From assembly GCA_001986395.2 (NCBI GenBank), contig MQVO02000014.1:868001-932000 (forward strand): a stretch of DNA of 64,000 nt, given 5' to 3'. A program made the position numbers and the translations under genes. Position 1 is the first letter of the stretch, and each line of letters starts with the position of its first letter. The stretch comes from Irpex lacteus (Eukaryota > Basidiomycota > Agaricomycetes > Polyporales > Irpicaceae). The notes below the pieces were generated by a model that had not been told where the DNA came from, ran no database searches, and saw only the letters and a list, made by a program, of their open reading frames with translations. Shown piece by piece: positions 38,057 through 51,543 of this stretch.

Positions 38057-41000
38057 TCATGCTGCAACTACAGCATGCAGCCCATACACCTCCCTCCTCA
38101 CAACATAATACACATCTGACACAGGTCCCTCCAGCTCAACCTTTCCCCTTGCGGTCTTTTTCACGGCAACACTATCCTCCAGCGTCTCAGGTGCTGCGCC
38201 TCTCCTACCTTTCGCCGCTGCACCACATATCAGTACACCCTCGCCAATCAATTCAGCTTGCACGCCCACAGCTGCGAGTCGAGTTTTGAGAGCTGTGAGC
38301 TTGAGTTCACCGATGAGGGTGGATTGCGGGAGGGAGAGTGTCGGGCGTGCGCCGAGCATCTTGCCACGTTTTTGTAAACTAGGCGAGGACGCGGAAGAAG
38401 AGGCCTTCAAGGAAGCGGAGGTGATAGGCTCGAGAATAGGGATGGTGGACGTGGCTATTGACGCGATTCGACCTGTGACATGGCCAACCTCGTTATCTTC
38501 GAACTATGTTTGCAGAAGTTTAGTCTCAAATGCGCGGAATAAATATTGGAGAGACGTACACGGGACATCTTGAGCGAAGCTAGCAGCTCGTCGCTCAGCG
38601 AGACCGAGAAGCTGTTTGTGTGTTGACCGATCTGGATGCACTCTCCTTGCGCAGGGGCATAGATGTCTTTCGTCATTGCTCGGATGCCTGCACAGCTCTC
38701 CAAGAGGTGATCTGTAGCTGCGGCCGGTGCGTGCACAACAATCTGAATTTTGCGGTCAATTAGCTGCATATAGCAGCAAAATGTTGGGAAGACATACCAT
38801 TTTTCGAGGATTAACTTGAGCAACGATAGTTTTGACAGCACGACCATCGTTGAGACCTTCGAGGTCGACGAACAATAATCGGCATGCGAGCTGAACTTCC
38901 GCTATTGTCGTAACGAATTTCGACGGAGGTTCTTGTGGAGTGTTCTATGCCAGCACCCAGCGTTAATAAGCGTCATACTGACAATTATCACATATCTCAC
39001 CTTCAGCTCCTCCTCAGCCTTGACCTTCTTCATCTCCTTCATCTCCTCACTTTCACCCTCAACCTCGAGCGCCTTCCCTTTCCTCAACCACATCTCCACA
39101 TCCAACAACTCCCCATACTCATCCATCCGTCTTTTCTTCTCCACATACGGAAACATCCTAAATCTCTGCGTCTGACCGTCGGCACTCTTAAAGAACGACG
39201 TCGCCTTCGACACGTTCCCCTTCAAGTAGATGTCGTACGAAAGCATTTGCTTTGCAACGCCGTCGTCCTCCAACGCAGAACTCCATGCGGCTTTACCACC
39301 GACGCCTCCACCACGTTTTGTATCTCGACGCTTAGATTGAGGTTGAGGGGAGGAGTCTCCGTCGACGTTCATGTTATCCTCTCCAAGAGCACGCTCAACC
39401 TCGTTTTCGTCGTCGTCATCATCATCAGAGTCTGAATCAGACTCGTCGTCTTCGGTGTCTGCCTCGTCAGCTTCAAGGATCCGTTGACGCCGTTCGTCGG
39501 CCGCTTTCTTAGCTGCTTGTTTCTCCTTCTTAGCACGCTCCTTGGCCAGGTACTCTTCGAGTTCTGCTCCCTGCAGCGCCTCCTTCGAATTCATCTATAG
39601 TTGATGGTATTAATGTCTATCCTCACAATCGCATAGCAGCTGAACACACCTTGAGGTGCAAAACGCCGTCCATCATGACGTTGGTACCAATCTTGCCTCG
39701 ATCCCATTTGTACTCTTCCCTCTGACGATTATCCCACTGCTCGAACAACTGCCGTCCTAGAGTTCCTTCTTCGCCTCTTCCGGTCAACAACACAACACTG
39801 TTTTCCTGCTGCGCAAAGTCTGCGAATACTGCTCGTGAGGCACCGTGTGAAAGGGACGCAGGGATGGCGAGGATTAGTTTTGGGTCCCCAGAAGCATATC
39901 GCTGGGTAAGCGCCAGTGGGTTTGGGAAGATTTCAAGGAACCTGGGGTTGTAGGGCGCGCAGTAAGTAGCCCATCCGAAACATACCTGAAGAAGAGAGCT
40001 TACGGAAACCTGAGCGCAAAGGCACCTAATGCCTCATCGTCGTTATCGTCGTCCCTCTTTCTCTTCTGCCCTCTACCACCCTTGTTTCCTCCATCTTGAC
40101 CATCAGCTCCTACGTCCTCTTTGCTGATTGTCCCTCCCAGCCACTCCATCATACTTCGCACGAACGTCAACATCTCGTGCGCCGTTTTCGATAGAAGACA
40201 GATAGGGTATCGGAGTCGAGAGTATTTCCAATGTTGGTCGAGTAGAACGAGCAGTTCTAACACCCTACTGCTGGCATCGCATGGCATAAGAACAGAATTT
40301 CTGCTGCTCAACGTCGCACTGACGCAATCTGTAGAGTAATACAACCTTGAGCTCAAGCCGTTGCGATGTAATAAGAGGGAAAATCAAAACCGACCGAGCA
40401 AAGCAGCATCCCTGTCCTTTCTTCTTGCCGTAGTAACATTCGCTCGCTCAGCATCCGTAATCAACAAGTCCGGTCGCTGCAGTGTCTCGAACACGGTAGC
40501 GTTGCTCCCCTGACGCATTAACACCGTTCCGTCCAAATGACGTTCCCGCATGTGGTTCATGTCAACTGCGTACAGAATAGTGCCTGCTGTGGGGGAACGA
40601 ATCTTCCATATTGTGCCACCGAGTGTGTGTCCAGCGTTGAATGGGATGATGGTGAGACCTTGGCATTTACCTGAGACAAGTGAATCAATAGCTGGTAATC
40701 GCCCATGTATAATTCTATAGGTACCTTGTAAATGACATGGCTGCGAATAACGCAGGACTGTGATGGAGTCAAACGCCTCGTGTACTTCCTGTACTGTAGC
40801 CACATATTTCCTTTTCTCCTTCTTGCCAACACCTGATGACGGGGGAGTCACAGACTTTTCCTCGCCGTCCGGATGTTCCATCTTGACATCTCCTTCCTTG
40901 GCACCTTCATTCCCTTCAATATCGGCGCTGTCATGTTCGTGCTCCTCATCCATTTCCGATGATGAGGAGGAAGGGTCGTCGTCGAACGCCTCTTGCTCAC

Positions 41001-41546
41001 GTACCCCTTCGACGTCTTCTGTGCAAGCTACACGCGCCATAGCCTGCACTGGTAGTGTGGTATATGCTGGGGCTGTCAGACCCCAGCGAGCGTACGCATA
41101 GGCGTATAGGCCAGAATGTGCGAGGTCTCCATGGGAAAGTAACACGAGGTCAATGGAGGGGGCGTTTCTGTGTACGGTAAAGATATCTCGGTCAGTCTGA
41201 TATATTGAAACACATGGAGCAGAATATGGCATGCGATGCTTCGAGACCACGCGCATTGCGGCATGACATTGCGTAGTACTGGTTCTTGTTGCATAAAACG
41301 AATATACAGGAGAAGAGGGAGAGATAGAAGTGAATGAAATACACACTCTCGCAGGACACGACAATACTCCTCCCATCCATGAGACACTTCCTTCCCTTCT
41401 GACCAATCTTCCTCCTTCGTTTCGGGACACCAGTCGGGCGAGCCGCAGTCCAGAAGTATACGTACGTCGTCCACTTGCAGAAGATACGCGAGCGGAACTG
41501 TCCTTGAGGAACGAGCTGCGCCTGACAGAGGTGTGAAAGTAATCAT
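38057..41546 (-). CDS. CFT2: Cleavage and polyadenylation specificity factor subunit 2 (CPSF100/Cft2)
   Basis: The start at 41546 gives MITFTPLSGAARSS and LLQVDDVRILLDCGSPDW, the typical first strand of CPSF2. The metallo-beta-lactamase site is degenerate (LLSHGDLAHSGLYAYA in place of HxHxDH), as known for this non-catalytic subunit. An acidic insertion (about residues 150-220) is followed by LTIIPFNAGHTLGGTIWKI and YAVDMNHMRERHLDGTV. The C-terminal part contains a charged linker (ADEADTEDDESDSD near 39440) and the conserved end region with NSKEALQG. The gene has several introns; I did not fix all of them, and about 900-950 residues are expected. It pairs with CPSF73/Ysh1 in the 3' processing endonuclease module. 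Stop at 38057..38059. Confidence 0.88.
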
Positions 41547-41860
41547 AGCGGCTTCTGGTCTTCAGGAATTAGAGTTGTTGGCTTTCAACTGGTGGATAGT
41601 GTTGCAGGCCTCCGCTCGGTGCAAGTTGAGTTGTTCAAGTATTCATTCAACTACTGACACTCGTAGCAGTATTGGTAAAGAAGGTGAGCAAAGCGAGTGG
41701 TATTAGACTACCACTGGCAGTGGTGGCTGTAAGAGTCAAGTACTTAGACGCTGGGAAGAATCACATCCGTTCGTCCGGCAGGCGCGAATTCCATGATTGG
41801 CATACGCAGCTTGGAGCGTTGATTACAGGTACATCTCTGGTTTGTTTACATACTTTCTAC
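41547..41860. other. Intergenic, CPSF2 promoter side / 3' of GlnRS
   Basis: 314 bp between two minus-strand genes. No feature recognised. Confidence 0.4.
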
Positions 41861-44633
41861 TCAGGCTGCTTTACCGGAATCTTCCTTCAGACTGACAATG
41901 CGGTTGAGTACCAAGTAGTCGCCTTCTTTCCTCCCAGCCACCGCACCAGCCGGCTCGTTCAGGGTGGCCAGCTTCGAATCCTTGTCCACAGCAAAGTATG
42001 CCACTCGCAATCCCTGGAACCGAATAACTTCCTTGCCGACGAGTTGTTCGCTCGTCGCCTTAGGAGTGTCGTCTGCAGGATCATTGTGTCCTGTGTTCTG
42101 TTCAGACGATTTCAACGCCTCCTCCGTTCTCTTTTTACTCTCCGCCTTCGCCTCGTCGTACGACCGCTTCGCCAACGACCAGAATCCGGTCTCGACCAAA
42201 GCATCCTTGACGATTTCCAGACTATCAGGGTTGATATCTGCCTTAAAGTCGGGCTGGGCGGCGGCAGGGTTTTCGCTCTTGAACAGCTGGTAAAAGATGC
42301 GTGTCTCGTCCACTTTGACGGGGCTACCCGAAGGCGCGTGCTCCGCAACCCACTGAATGAATGCCTTCGGCTTCTTCTTCGACGCTTCGCCTTCATTCTC
42401 CAGCCTGGCAATCAGCTCTGTGACCTCGCCCGTCGCGGGATCAGTCTTGTACGACGTGCAGGTGATGGGGAATGGTGCTTGGAAGAGACCAACTGTTTTG
42501 CCGGGAGCGAGGCGGAAGTAGTCCGGGGTGTCCTGCAGACGGAAATCATCGCGGTCGATATAAAGGGTACGAGTGAAAGGAATCTTAGACGTCCCGAGCT
42601 CAGGAACCTTTGGATGCAGAGGCTTCTCGATCTCGAGGAGGTAGTCTTCAGGGACGTTCTCGAGGGTGACTTTAAGGGGACGGAGAACCATGAGAAGTCG
42701 TGGGGCTGTGTTCTCGAGATACTGCCTAACAGTCTGCTCGAAACGTACAGCCTGGATATTTGACGCAGCTGTGGAGACGCCGAGTGAACTGACAAATGAC
42801 AGGATGGCACCGGGAGGGACACCACGCCTTCGTAGAGCAATGAGGGTGTACAAACGGGGATCGTCCCAGCCATTGACATGGCCTTCCTTGACGAGCTGCA
42901 AGATCTTGCGTTTCGACATGATGGTTCCAGTGACATTGAGACGACCGTACTCAGATTGACGTGGCTTGTAGACTTCAAGTGCGTCGCAGAGCCATTCGTA
43001 GGATTCTCGGGAGGCGATGAACTCTGTTGTACATAGCGAATGTCTTCAGAGTTCGTGAGCACTTGTGAATAAATAAAGACGAAGGAACTCACGAGATGTT
43101 TTCGAAGCTATCGACCAAACAATGAGTAAAGTCGTATGTTGGGTAGATCCTCCACTTGTCGTGGGTGCGGTGATGTGGCGCATTCAACACGCGATACGCA
43201 ACAAGATCCCACATCATAGTGTTTCCAGACTCAAGATCCTGCTTCATGCGGAGAATAGCTTCTCCAGGTTTATAGCTGCCGTTCTTCATCTTTTCAAATT
43301 CCTCAAGGGACTCTGCAATCGGTCGTGAGCGGTGTGCGCAAGCCTTCCTCGGTCCTCGTTCGTCGCCTCCCCTATTCGCGTAGATCTCCTCGCCTGGTGA
43401 TAGTTAGTTAAGAGATTCTGTGCTGATGGAGGCAACATACTCACCAGTACAGTGACACACATATGCTTTATCCCGCCGAATTGCCTCGACAGCGAGCTCG
43501 TAAAGCTGCTGGAAATAATCGCTTGAATAAGTAATCTTCCATGGCTCGAATCCAAGCCACCGGACAGTTTCCAAGATGCTCTCAAAGTACTGAGCTTCCT
43601 CCGCCTCCGGGTTCGTGTCGTCATATCGCAAATAGCACTTTCCACCGTGGTACGCGGCATAGCCAAAGTTGACGAAGATAGCTTTGGAGTGTCCAATGTG
43701 GAGGTACCCGTTGGGCTCGGGAGGGAATCGAGTGTATACTTTGCCTCCGGTAGCAGCTAGATGTTTCTCTATTAGATGGGGGTGGAGCTGAGGGTTGCCA
43801 CCGGGTTTGTGCAGACGACCAAGGAAGCCTTCGGTGAAGACTGACTTCGAAGATGACGCAGCGGGATTGGCGGTTTCGGACGTCTTGGAGATAGGCTCTT
43901 TCTTAGGATCCTATACAGATGTTGGCAATGAGAGTCACTGGATATATTACACGTTCATACCTTGCCCTTGGGTTTCGCGGTCTCCTTCGCTCCAAACTTC
44001 TCGACAAACGCGGCTTCTACAGCGTTTTTGAGCTCCAGTGGGTTCGCCCATCGAAGATCGGTGCCCTTCAAAGAGCCAATAGCAGCACCCAGGTTCGCCC
44101 AGCCCACAACAGTGCTTGAAGCAACGTAATCCTTCACCTGAATTGCCAGTTCGGCAGGAGTGATGCTAAACCCTGCGCACGATGAGTGATTTGCATCTTA
44201 TTAGGTCGTGCAGAACTGACCGACTCCAGTTTGCGCATCGAAGTCTGCCTGATCTACTGGGACAGTGTGGGTTTCAAGATACTTCACGGCAGCTGTGTGT
44301 AAGTGTGAGGATGGTTATATGTCTTTGCGAGTTCTACTCACCTGATACCTGGTCCGTGCTCTTCAATCGGCCGTCTAATATGGCGTCCACGGCATAGCCA
44401 CGCTCTGCATCTCCGAGTTTCGAGCTCTGAACAGCCACTGCAGCTAATAGTACGCTTGTCTTGTCATCGAGGTCCTTTCCTGCCAATTGCTTCTTCTCGA
44501 TGATGTCCTTAAGAGTAGCAGCACTCTTCGGGCTCTTAGCCGCCTCTGCTGCCTTGGATTGGGTGAGGCCGATAGACTTGAATAGTTCGATCAGCTCCGC
44601 TGTTTCTGCAGAAGGGGCAGCCTTTGGTGCCAT
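41861..44633 (-). CDS. GLN4: Glutaminyl-tRNA synthetase, cytosolic
   Basis: The start at 44633 opens [20 protein letters not shown], the eukaryotic N-terminal tRNA-binding module (two helical repeats, the second with [16 protein letters not shown]). The class I catalytic core has [30 protein letters not shown] and the KMSKS-like [30 protein letters not shown] and [16 protein letters not shown] are typical of GlnRS rather than GluRS. The anticodon-binding beta-barrels follow, with a charged insertion rich in Lys/Glu/Ser near 42080-42170 and the end [15 protein letters not shown]. Several short introns interrupt the gene. It charges tRNA-Gln in the cytosol. The long plus-strand frame over 41672..42763 is an antisense shadow. 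Confidence 0.92.
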
Positions 44634-45773
44634 GCTATGCGATTCGGTCGTGGTGGTCGACTGACTGGTTGTGATATGGATATTCTTTATTTACTGCCCT
44701 TCCCTGACTCGCCGGCGCTGTGGCATCGATATCTTCAAAATCCATATCTCGGGACAAACAAGGATCAACAACTTGTTCCACGAATAGGCCGAGAATAGCA
44801 GGACTTCAAGATTGCACACACTTATTGCACTTACGAGAAACTAACGCGATTTCACTGATGACGCCGTGCAACATATACTGCCAGACGTAGATGGAATCCA
44901 AAAGGAGCGCTGGGGATACTATATACACTACGATCTCTAGGGCAGCTACGCAACTTATGCTAGCATGACGGATCCGGAGCTGCTATGCTGTCATAAAACC
45001 ACCGTTATCCCCACCATAACTACCTACCGCACAGCAATCTTCCGTAGAAATGCCTCACACTCATGGTCTTCCAAGCGTATGCATCGCCGGACCCTTTAGA
45101 TCCTGCCGTGCTCCTTGTCCTAGAGGAGCAGGAGTTCATCCGTATAGTATGGGTGGTTGACACACGAGAGGAGATGCGTAAGGTATCGGAACAGCACCCA
45201 AGACGATCGTCCTAGGATGCAAACGCCACAGGGTATCACTCAGAGGCCGCCGCTGAAGCACTGATTGGGCGGTATTATGGAGGTGATCACTGTGAAGCCG
45301 CGATATGATGTGCGCTGTAGCACTCGGAAACCTGTTGCTGAAGATGAGTCAAATACTAGTATCGTATGAGAGCCGTCAATTGCAACACACGAGACCTGGC
45401 TCTAACGAGATACCACTGCTTTCTTGACCACGTCAGTTCCCGGACTGCGGGCGGCGGCTGTGGTGGCGATGTCAACACATCGACCACGTATGCTGGCTGC
45501 GTACCACGATGTGTATGTGGATACTACAGCTACGCTTTATGTGCATAGATCAGCTGAATTTCGAGGGCGAAAAATATATAAAAGGAGGAGGGTGGAAGGA
45601 GAAGGCGAGGCAGTGACTACACCCGGGCATCAGAGCGCTTGTATCGGAGTCTGAAAGTTCGAACGACGCCTTGCCTCACGCTCCTCGAAACGAAAGTCTA
45701 CCACCTCGACACCGCACTCAACGACCTCCTCGACGTTTTATCTGTCCTTACTCCCCACGACAACTTAGTCACA
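44634..45773. other. Divergent intergenic region, GlnRS / ARF1
   Basis: 1,140 bp between divergent starts. Short frames show no protein features. A TATA box for ARF1 is annotated separately. Confidence 0.45.
45571..45583 (+). promoter_or_regulatory. TATA box of ARF1
   Basis: AAAATATATAAAAGG about 190 bp upstream of the ARF1 start codon, in a purine-rich surrounding. Strong consensus match; the transcription start is expected near 45605-45620, leaving a 5' UTR of about 160 nt. Confidence 0.55.
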
Positions 45774-46617
<844 letters not shown>

Positions 46618-47012
46618 ATTCCACCATTTCGTGATCATCTTCCAGCCTTCATGAACGTCACGATCGTCACGATTGGAAAGACGTCTCCCTATTCCCCCTG
46701 TTGTTGTTTCTTGTTCCGCTACAGCTAAACTTCATATTCATATGTTCATGATTTTACTCTTTTTTGAACCCGGTCGTTAGTGTCTGGATCCGGAAGCTTT
46801 TCTCGTTTGTCCATCGAGTCTCCGGTGTTTGGTACCGAAATCACGCGTAACTCAGGAGGCTTTCCTATCTTCTGCTCTTTTCTTCGTCCTAACCCGCGCA
46901 CATAGGTGTACAAGGCCGACCATATATAATACATTCCGGTGTCGAGTCTAGTCAATAAGTACAGTAGTGTCCGTTGGAGAATACAGAACATGTTCATCCG
47001 GTCAACAGCGCG
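46618..47012. other. Convergent intergenic region, ARF1 / SEC15
   Basis: 395 bp holding the two 3' untranslated regions. T-rich stretch after the ARF1 stop. Nothing else recognised. Confidence 0.4.
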
Positions 47013-49963
47013 CTATCGGTTCTCGCCTGGGTATATCTTGCCACATGCCTCTGCTTCTTTTCGTCGCCTCTCGCCTTTCTCTCGTGATGGTGGGTCGCGA
47101 CATTGTGAACCATATCTCGCGAGCTTTTCGAGCAGTGCTTGAAGCTTCTTCGGTTTGACGATGTTGTAGGTGCTTTGTCGAACAGCTGGTGTGAGGTATT
47201 GCTGTACCTCGTTGTTCATCACGATAGCAGTCATCTATCCATAGCGTCGTCAGCGCGTTTTTCTTTATACAGCACTATGAAACAATGAACAAACCGATCG
47301 AAGCTCCGTGAAAGCCTCCATCAGCTGGGGACGCCCATTACGTTGGAATTCCTCTTCGAGGAAATCTACGTCGGTGAGGATATTCAGCAAGAAGTTCTCG
47401 TTCAACATCGGGACGTCGCGTCCCGTCATGAAATCCTAGATATATCCGCGCTGGTTAGCTTCAAGACTTTCTATGACTTGGCCTCAGGCTTACCATCAAG
47501 CAATCAGCCAGATAGTTTACCGCTCCGCGGTAAGCCTGTTCTTTGTACTCTTCCTTGATGACGAGCGTATCCACGACGGTGGTCAACCAGTTCACAAGCT
47601 CGTATAAGTACATGCTTGGCCCATCTTCTTTCGTGTCCGGAGTCCAATCATACTCCGACAGTCCAAAGAAGTCTTCGAGCTTCTTGTTGATAGACTTGTT
47701 GACGCTCGCAAGCGCACGGCCTAACGTGACCTGGAAGGACTGCGTAGCGTTCACGCGGATCGCACCTCCGCGCTGCGATGTACTGTGATTTCATCACGTC
47801 AGGTAGTTGCAGGACGCGTCGAGAGTCGCGTCTTCTCACCGGATGTTGGTCAGTGACCGTTCTAGCTCTGTGCAAGCGACCTCGAAATGTTCAAGATTCG
47901 TGACAATCTGTGCAACCTGGGATATGTTGGACGTTGCTTCCGCACGTTTTGCAAGATTTTCGCTGATATATTTCGACAACAGGTCTTGCAAAGACTACAA
48001 AGAAGTCAGAACTCTGGTCACAGCTGTTGTTTCATGAGCTAGAAATGCACCTTGCTGAGCAGATCATCAATATTGCGATGATGTTGTGACACGCCTTCCA
48101 AAAACTGGTAGAAGTTTTGCACAAAACTTCTGATCTATACCAATATCAGTTCATACAAAGTTGCTCGTAGCAGACGTACTTACATCCTGACAACATAAAT
48201 AGAATCCCTGAGACCATGGCAGATTCAGAGGGAGAGCGCTCCTATCCAGGTAATACTTATAGTGAATTTGATGTTCAACAGTGGAGGGTAAGTGACGTAC
48301 TGGATGAGGGCATCGCGCTCTTGAGAGCGCAGCCAAACTGTGTCGATGACACTACTGCGTTCACTGTCCTTTTCGACATACATAGGAACAAGCTCATCTT
48401 GTAAGATGATCTATAGAAGATGGTGATGGGTAAATAGACCCAAGCAACGATGTGTTGTGCTCACTGCTTCGAAACGTTTCCCAAACTGCCTTTCCAACAA
48501 GGTCACATATTGTTCAAAGAGGGCCATTATGAAAACGTGCAGGCTGGTCGTCGAGTAAGAATATGCCTGAGCATAGATGAGGACAATGACTGCGGTTGAA
48601 GAGGACTTCTCAGCTTACCTCGAGTGTCATGACGAATCCCATCAAACTCTCCTTGACGCGCAAGAACGAATCAGCATCCTTCTCCTTCTTCAAGGCGTTG
48701 TCCACAACCGTAGTCAACCGCGTGAGTAGAGCATCCCAGAGCTCTTCGACTTCTCTTTCCGAGCGGAAACTCCCTGTTGTGTTGAGAACATGTGTCTCTA
48801 TGATGAAAAAGCCGACGATTTCTTGTGTAACAGAGAACAAATTGGAGAGGGACAATGTGTCCGGAATGATGAGGTCAGATTGCGCCTACGCATATAACGT
48901 AAGTGAGCAGCTGGTCATTTCGAGGAAACAGAGAATGAGACCCACCTTACGATCGGCTTGGTATGATTTCCGTATCTCATCCAGGGCATCCAGAGCGCCA
49001 TATATATGGATACACTGGTATAAAGGTGTAAAGTCAACTTGCAATCTCTCATTATCCAGCACGTTGTCTAAGATATGACTGTCAGCGGAATGGTCTCTGT
49101 GGCTGACCCTCACGTACGTTCAGTCTTCTCATATGTAACAACTTCGACAGCACTACCCACACGTGCTGATTTTAGCATTGGATCCTTTTCTCTCCTACTG
49201 CGCCACCGTCTAGTGCGCGAGTCCATTGCTTCCAGGGCGAGTTGGCCAACCTCTGCGCTGACATTACGAATATCCAGTAACCACTGCTTCACAGATGCAG
49301 TAACCGCGTCTTTAATTTGCTGACGCATGGAGGGAAGGGATGAAAGTAAATGTTGGAACAAAGGCGTTTGAGATAATGAGGTTGGAGGCATGTTTCCGAT
49401 GTCTTCTAGAGACTGAAGCGAAGTAGACTCTATTGAGCATATACAACGTACAGTCAAGTATGCAAACAGACCCGCAGTGCGCTCCAATATTTCCCTTCTT
49501 TGATCATGTCTCCAACTCGATTCACGACGTCCAAGACTCGCAGGCACGATTGAAGGGTGTCAATAGCCTCGTCCAGGTTCGCAGCAGTCTTCTTGGATTG
49601 TAGCAAGGCCCGCTTCTTCTCCACAAGTCCACGTCCTACCTGCGCAACGCTCTGATCCAGTGAGTTGATTGTCTCTTTGAGATTCGTCGTGTAGGACTTG
49701 ATTGAGAACAGAGTCGAGACGGAGCCAATGAACTCCTGATAATTGTCTCCACATATAGTCTCAATTTCTGCGTCCTTTGACTCTATTAGAGATTTGACTG
49801 TTCGTAGATAGGCATCCTGTTGCCTATTCGCGTGGATTTGTTTGATGATAGGGCCCAACTGCTCGAGATTCTCGGAGGTAGAGGACGGATCGAGGAGGTG
49901 TATCTGCTGCAGTTGCTGTTCTATGCTTTCCTGCGTAAACTGAGGGCGTCTTCGGGGTGCCAT
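47013..49963 (-). CDS. SEC15: Exocyst complex component Sec15
   Basis: The start at 49963 opens MAPRRRPQFTQESIEQQLQQ. Conserved helical blocks follow: LGPIIKQIHANRQQDAYLRT, then EIETICGDNYQEFIGSVSTL, TTNLKETINSLDQSVAQVG and LRVLDVVNRVGDMIKEGKYWSALR. The C-terminal domain contains ATQSFQVTLGRALASVNKS and LEDFFGLSEYDWTPD, typical of Sec15/EXOC6. The end TPAVRQSTYNIVKPKKLQAL precedes a basic tail. At least eight short introns interrupt the gene; not all were fixed. About 770-800 residues are expected. Sec15 links vesicle-bound Rab (Sec4) to the exocyst at sites of growth. Together with ARF1 and the Boi-type protein it is one of three secretion and polarity genes in the window, though they are not linked as a cluster. 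Confidence 0.9.
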
Positions 49964-50364
49964 TGTATCTGAAGGCTAATGTATAATGTAAGTCTTGGAT
50001 ACTTATTCTGAGGAAGTCCAGCTTGCTACAGTTGAAGAGTGAGATGCGGTTACACACTGGCACTGCTACACAGGTCGCGACCTGGAACAATGGAGCGCTC
50101 AAGAGAAGTGTTACGTCGGGTTGTTTGGCAACAGCCTTAGAAATAAACAATCAAATAAGGAAAGTACGGGATGAGAGTGATCGTTTTTCCATCAAACGGT
50201 GAAACGTCGGAAGATAGATAATCGCTAACTTATAAATATATCCAAATACCGATCGGCCCACCTCAGCGTGACTCGGCTACCGTCTAGGCTCACCGGGACG
50301 GTATATATACGCCTTCCTTCTATCTTTTCTGCATCCTACTTCCACAGCAAGAGCAATATTCAAG
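49964..50364. other. Divergent promoter region, SEC15 / HAD phosphatase
   Basis: 401 bp between divergent starts. Contains a TATA box for the phosphatase gene (separate entry). No other motif recognised. Confidence 0.45.
50300..50310 (+). promoter_or_regulatory. TATA box of HAD phosphatase gene
   Basis: GGTATATATACGCC about 60 bp upstream of the ATG at 50365, followed by a C/T-rich initiator-like stretch (CTTCCTTCTATCTTTTC). Good consensus and spacing for a short 5' UTR. Confidence 0.55.
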
Positions 50365-51378
50365 ATGCCTCACCAGTTGCATTTTGATGCAATGTAAGGA
50401 TTCTTTCCGTCGATGCCATAATCCTGCTCATGTGCTTTCAGCCTGTTCGACATGGACGGCACTCTTGTCGACTCTACTGCTGGAGTTGTCGATGCTTGGA
50501 AGTTATTCGCAGAAACGTATCCCGGTATTGATGTACACGAAATTCTCAGTTGTAAGTCATACATATATTTGTCGAGCGTGGCATATCTGACCCATCATAA
50601 TAGCGTCGCACGGAGTACGTACAGTCGAGAACCTTCGTATACATTGCGGCATCCAAGACCCCGAAGAGCTTGAGGTAAGACAGTAAGGTATTCTCAATAG
50701 TACGGATATATATTCAACTCACGTAGAGGGAAGCTGTTCGCTTTGAAGATGCTATTGTAGCGTCAGCCAAGAAAGATGGTCGGCAGGGTATCGTCGCCTT
50801 ACCTGGTGTGCATGCCGTGATGGACTCTGTGTGTACAGTTTCATGCCCATCTTCTCTTTGCTGACACCTTTGATTAGCTGAGACCAGGTGCAAAGGGCCC
50901 CAAACCCGTGTGGGCTCTCTGCACGTCAGCCACGAGGTCTTACGCATCCGCCGCGTTGAAAGCTGCAGGCATCGATCCCCCAGAGAAATTCGTGGCTTCA
51001 GAAGATGTCGAAAAGGGAAAACCTGAGTAAGCCCTCTTAGCGTATTTGAAGTTCCGTCGCTAATACCATGCCATATCAGACCGGATCCTTATCTGCTGGG
51101 CGCGAAGCTTCTCGGCGTGGATCCGAGTCGCTGTCTGGTCGTGGAAGATGCACCTGCTGGTATTACTAGCGGGCGCGCTGCGGGGTGCAAGACACTTGCG
51201 CTTATAACCTCGCATACACGCGAGCAAGTTGAGAAGGCCAGTCCAGATTATATCGTGAAAGATCTATCCAGGTAGGTCAAGCATCGGTATCAATCTGCTA
51301 TCGTACTAACGCACGTTGTTTACAAGTGTCACTATGAAGCTTGCAGAAAACGGAGGTGTCGATGTGATCATCAATTAA
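50365..51378 (+). CDS. HAD-superfamily phosphatase, glycerol-3-phosphate phosphatase type
   Basis: Seven exons: 50365..50393, 50442..50551, 50604..50674, 50727..50828, 50878..51026, 51080..51271 and 51327..51378, total 234 residues. Motif I is LFDMDGTLVDST (nucleophile and acid/base aspartates). Motif II threonine or serine lies in WALCTSATRSYA. Motif III is the lysine in KGKPEPDPYLLG, and motif IV is VVEDAPAGITSGRAAGC. A helical cap lies between motifs I and II. This arrangement is that of yeast Gpp1/Gpp2 and Dog1/Dog2. Glycerol-3-phosphate or 2-deoxyglucose-6-phosphate are the likely substrates; sequence alone does not decide. Gpp enzymes supply glycerol during osmotic stress. The TATA box fits regulated expression. 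Confidence 0.88.
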
Positions 51379-51543
51379 TGCCGAAATATGATGGACGATT
51401 TCAAACTTTGAACCCTTCTCAGTCATAGATTATATTAGAGACTGATGAATACCTAGACAGGCTTTCGGTATAGATCTACAGGCCTTCTAAACCCTAGAGT
51501 AGAATAATTTCAATGGGCAATATCATATCCTTTCCAACCTTGG

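Noticed and set aside
41672..42763. 363-codon plus-strand open frame
   Set aside because: It lies wholly antisense to the well-supported glutaminyl-tRNA synthetase and has no family resemblance; the length reflects codon bias on the other strand.
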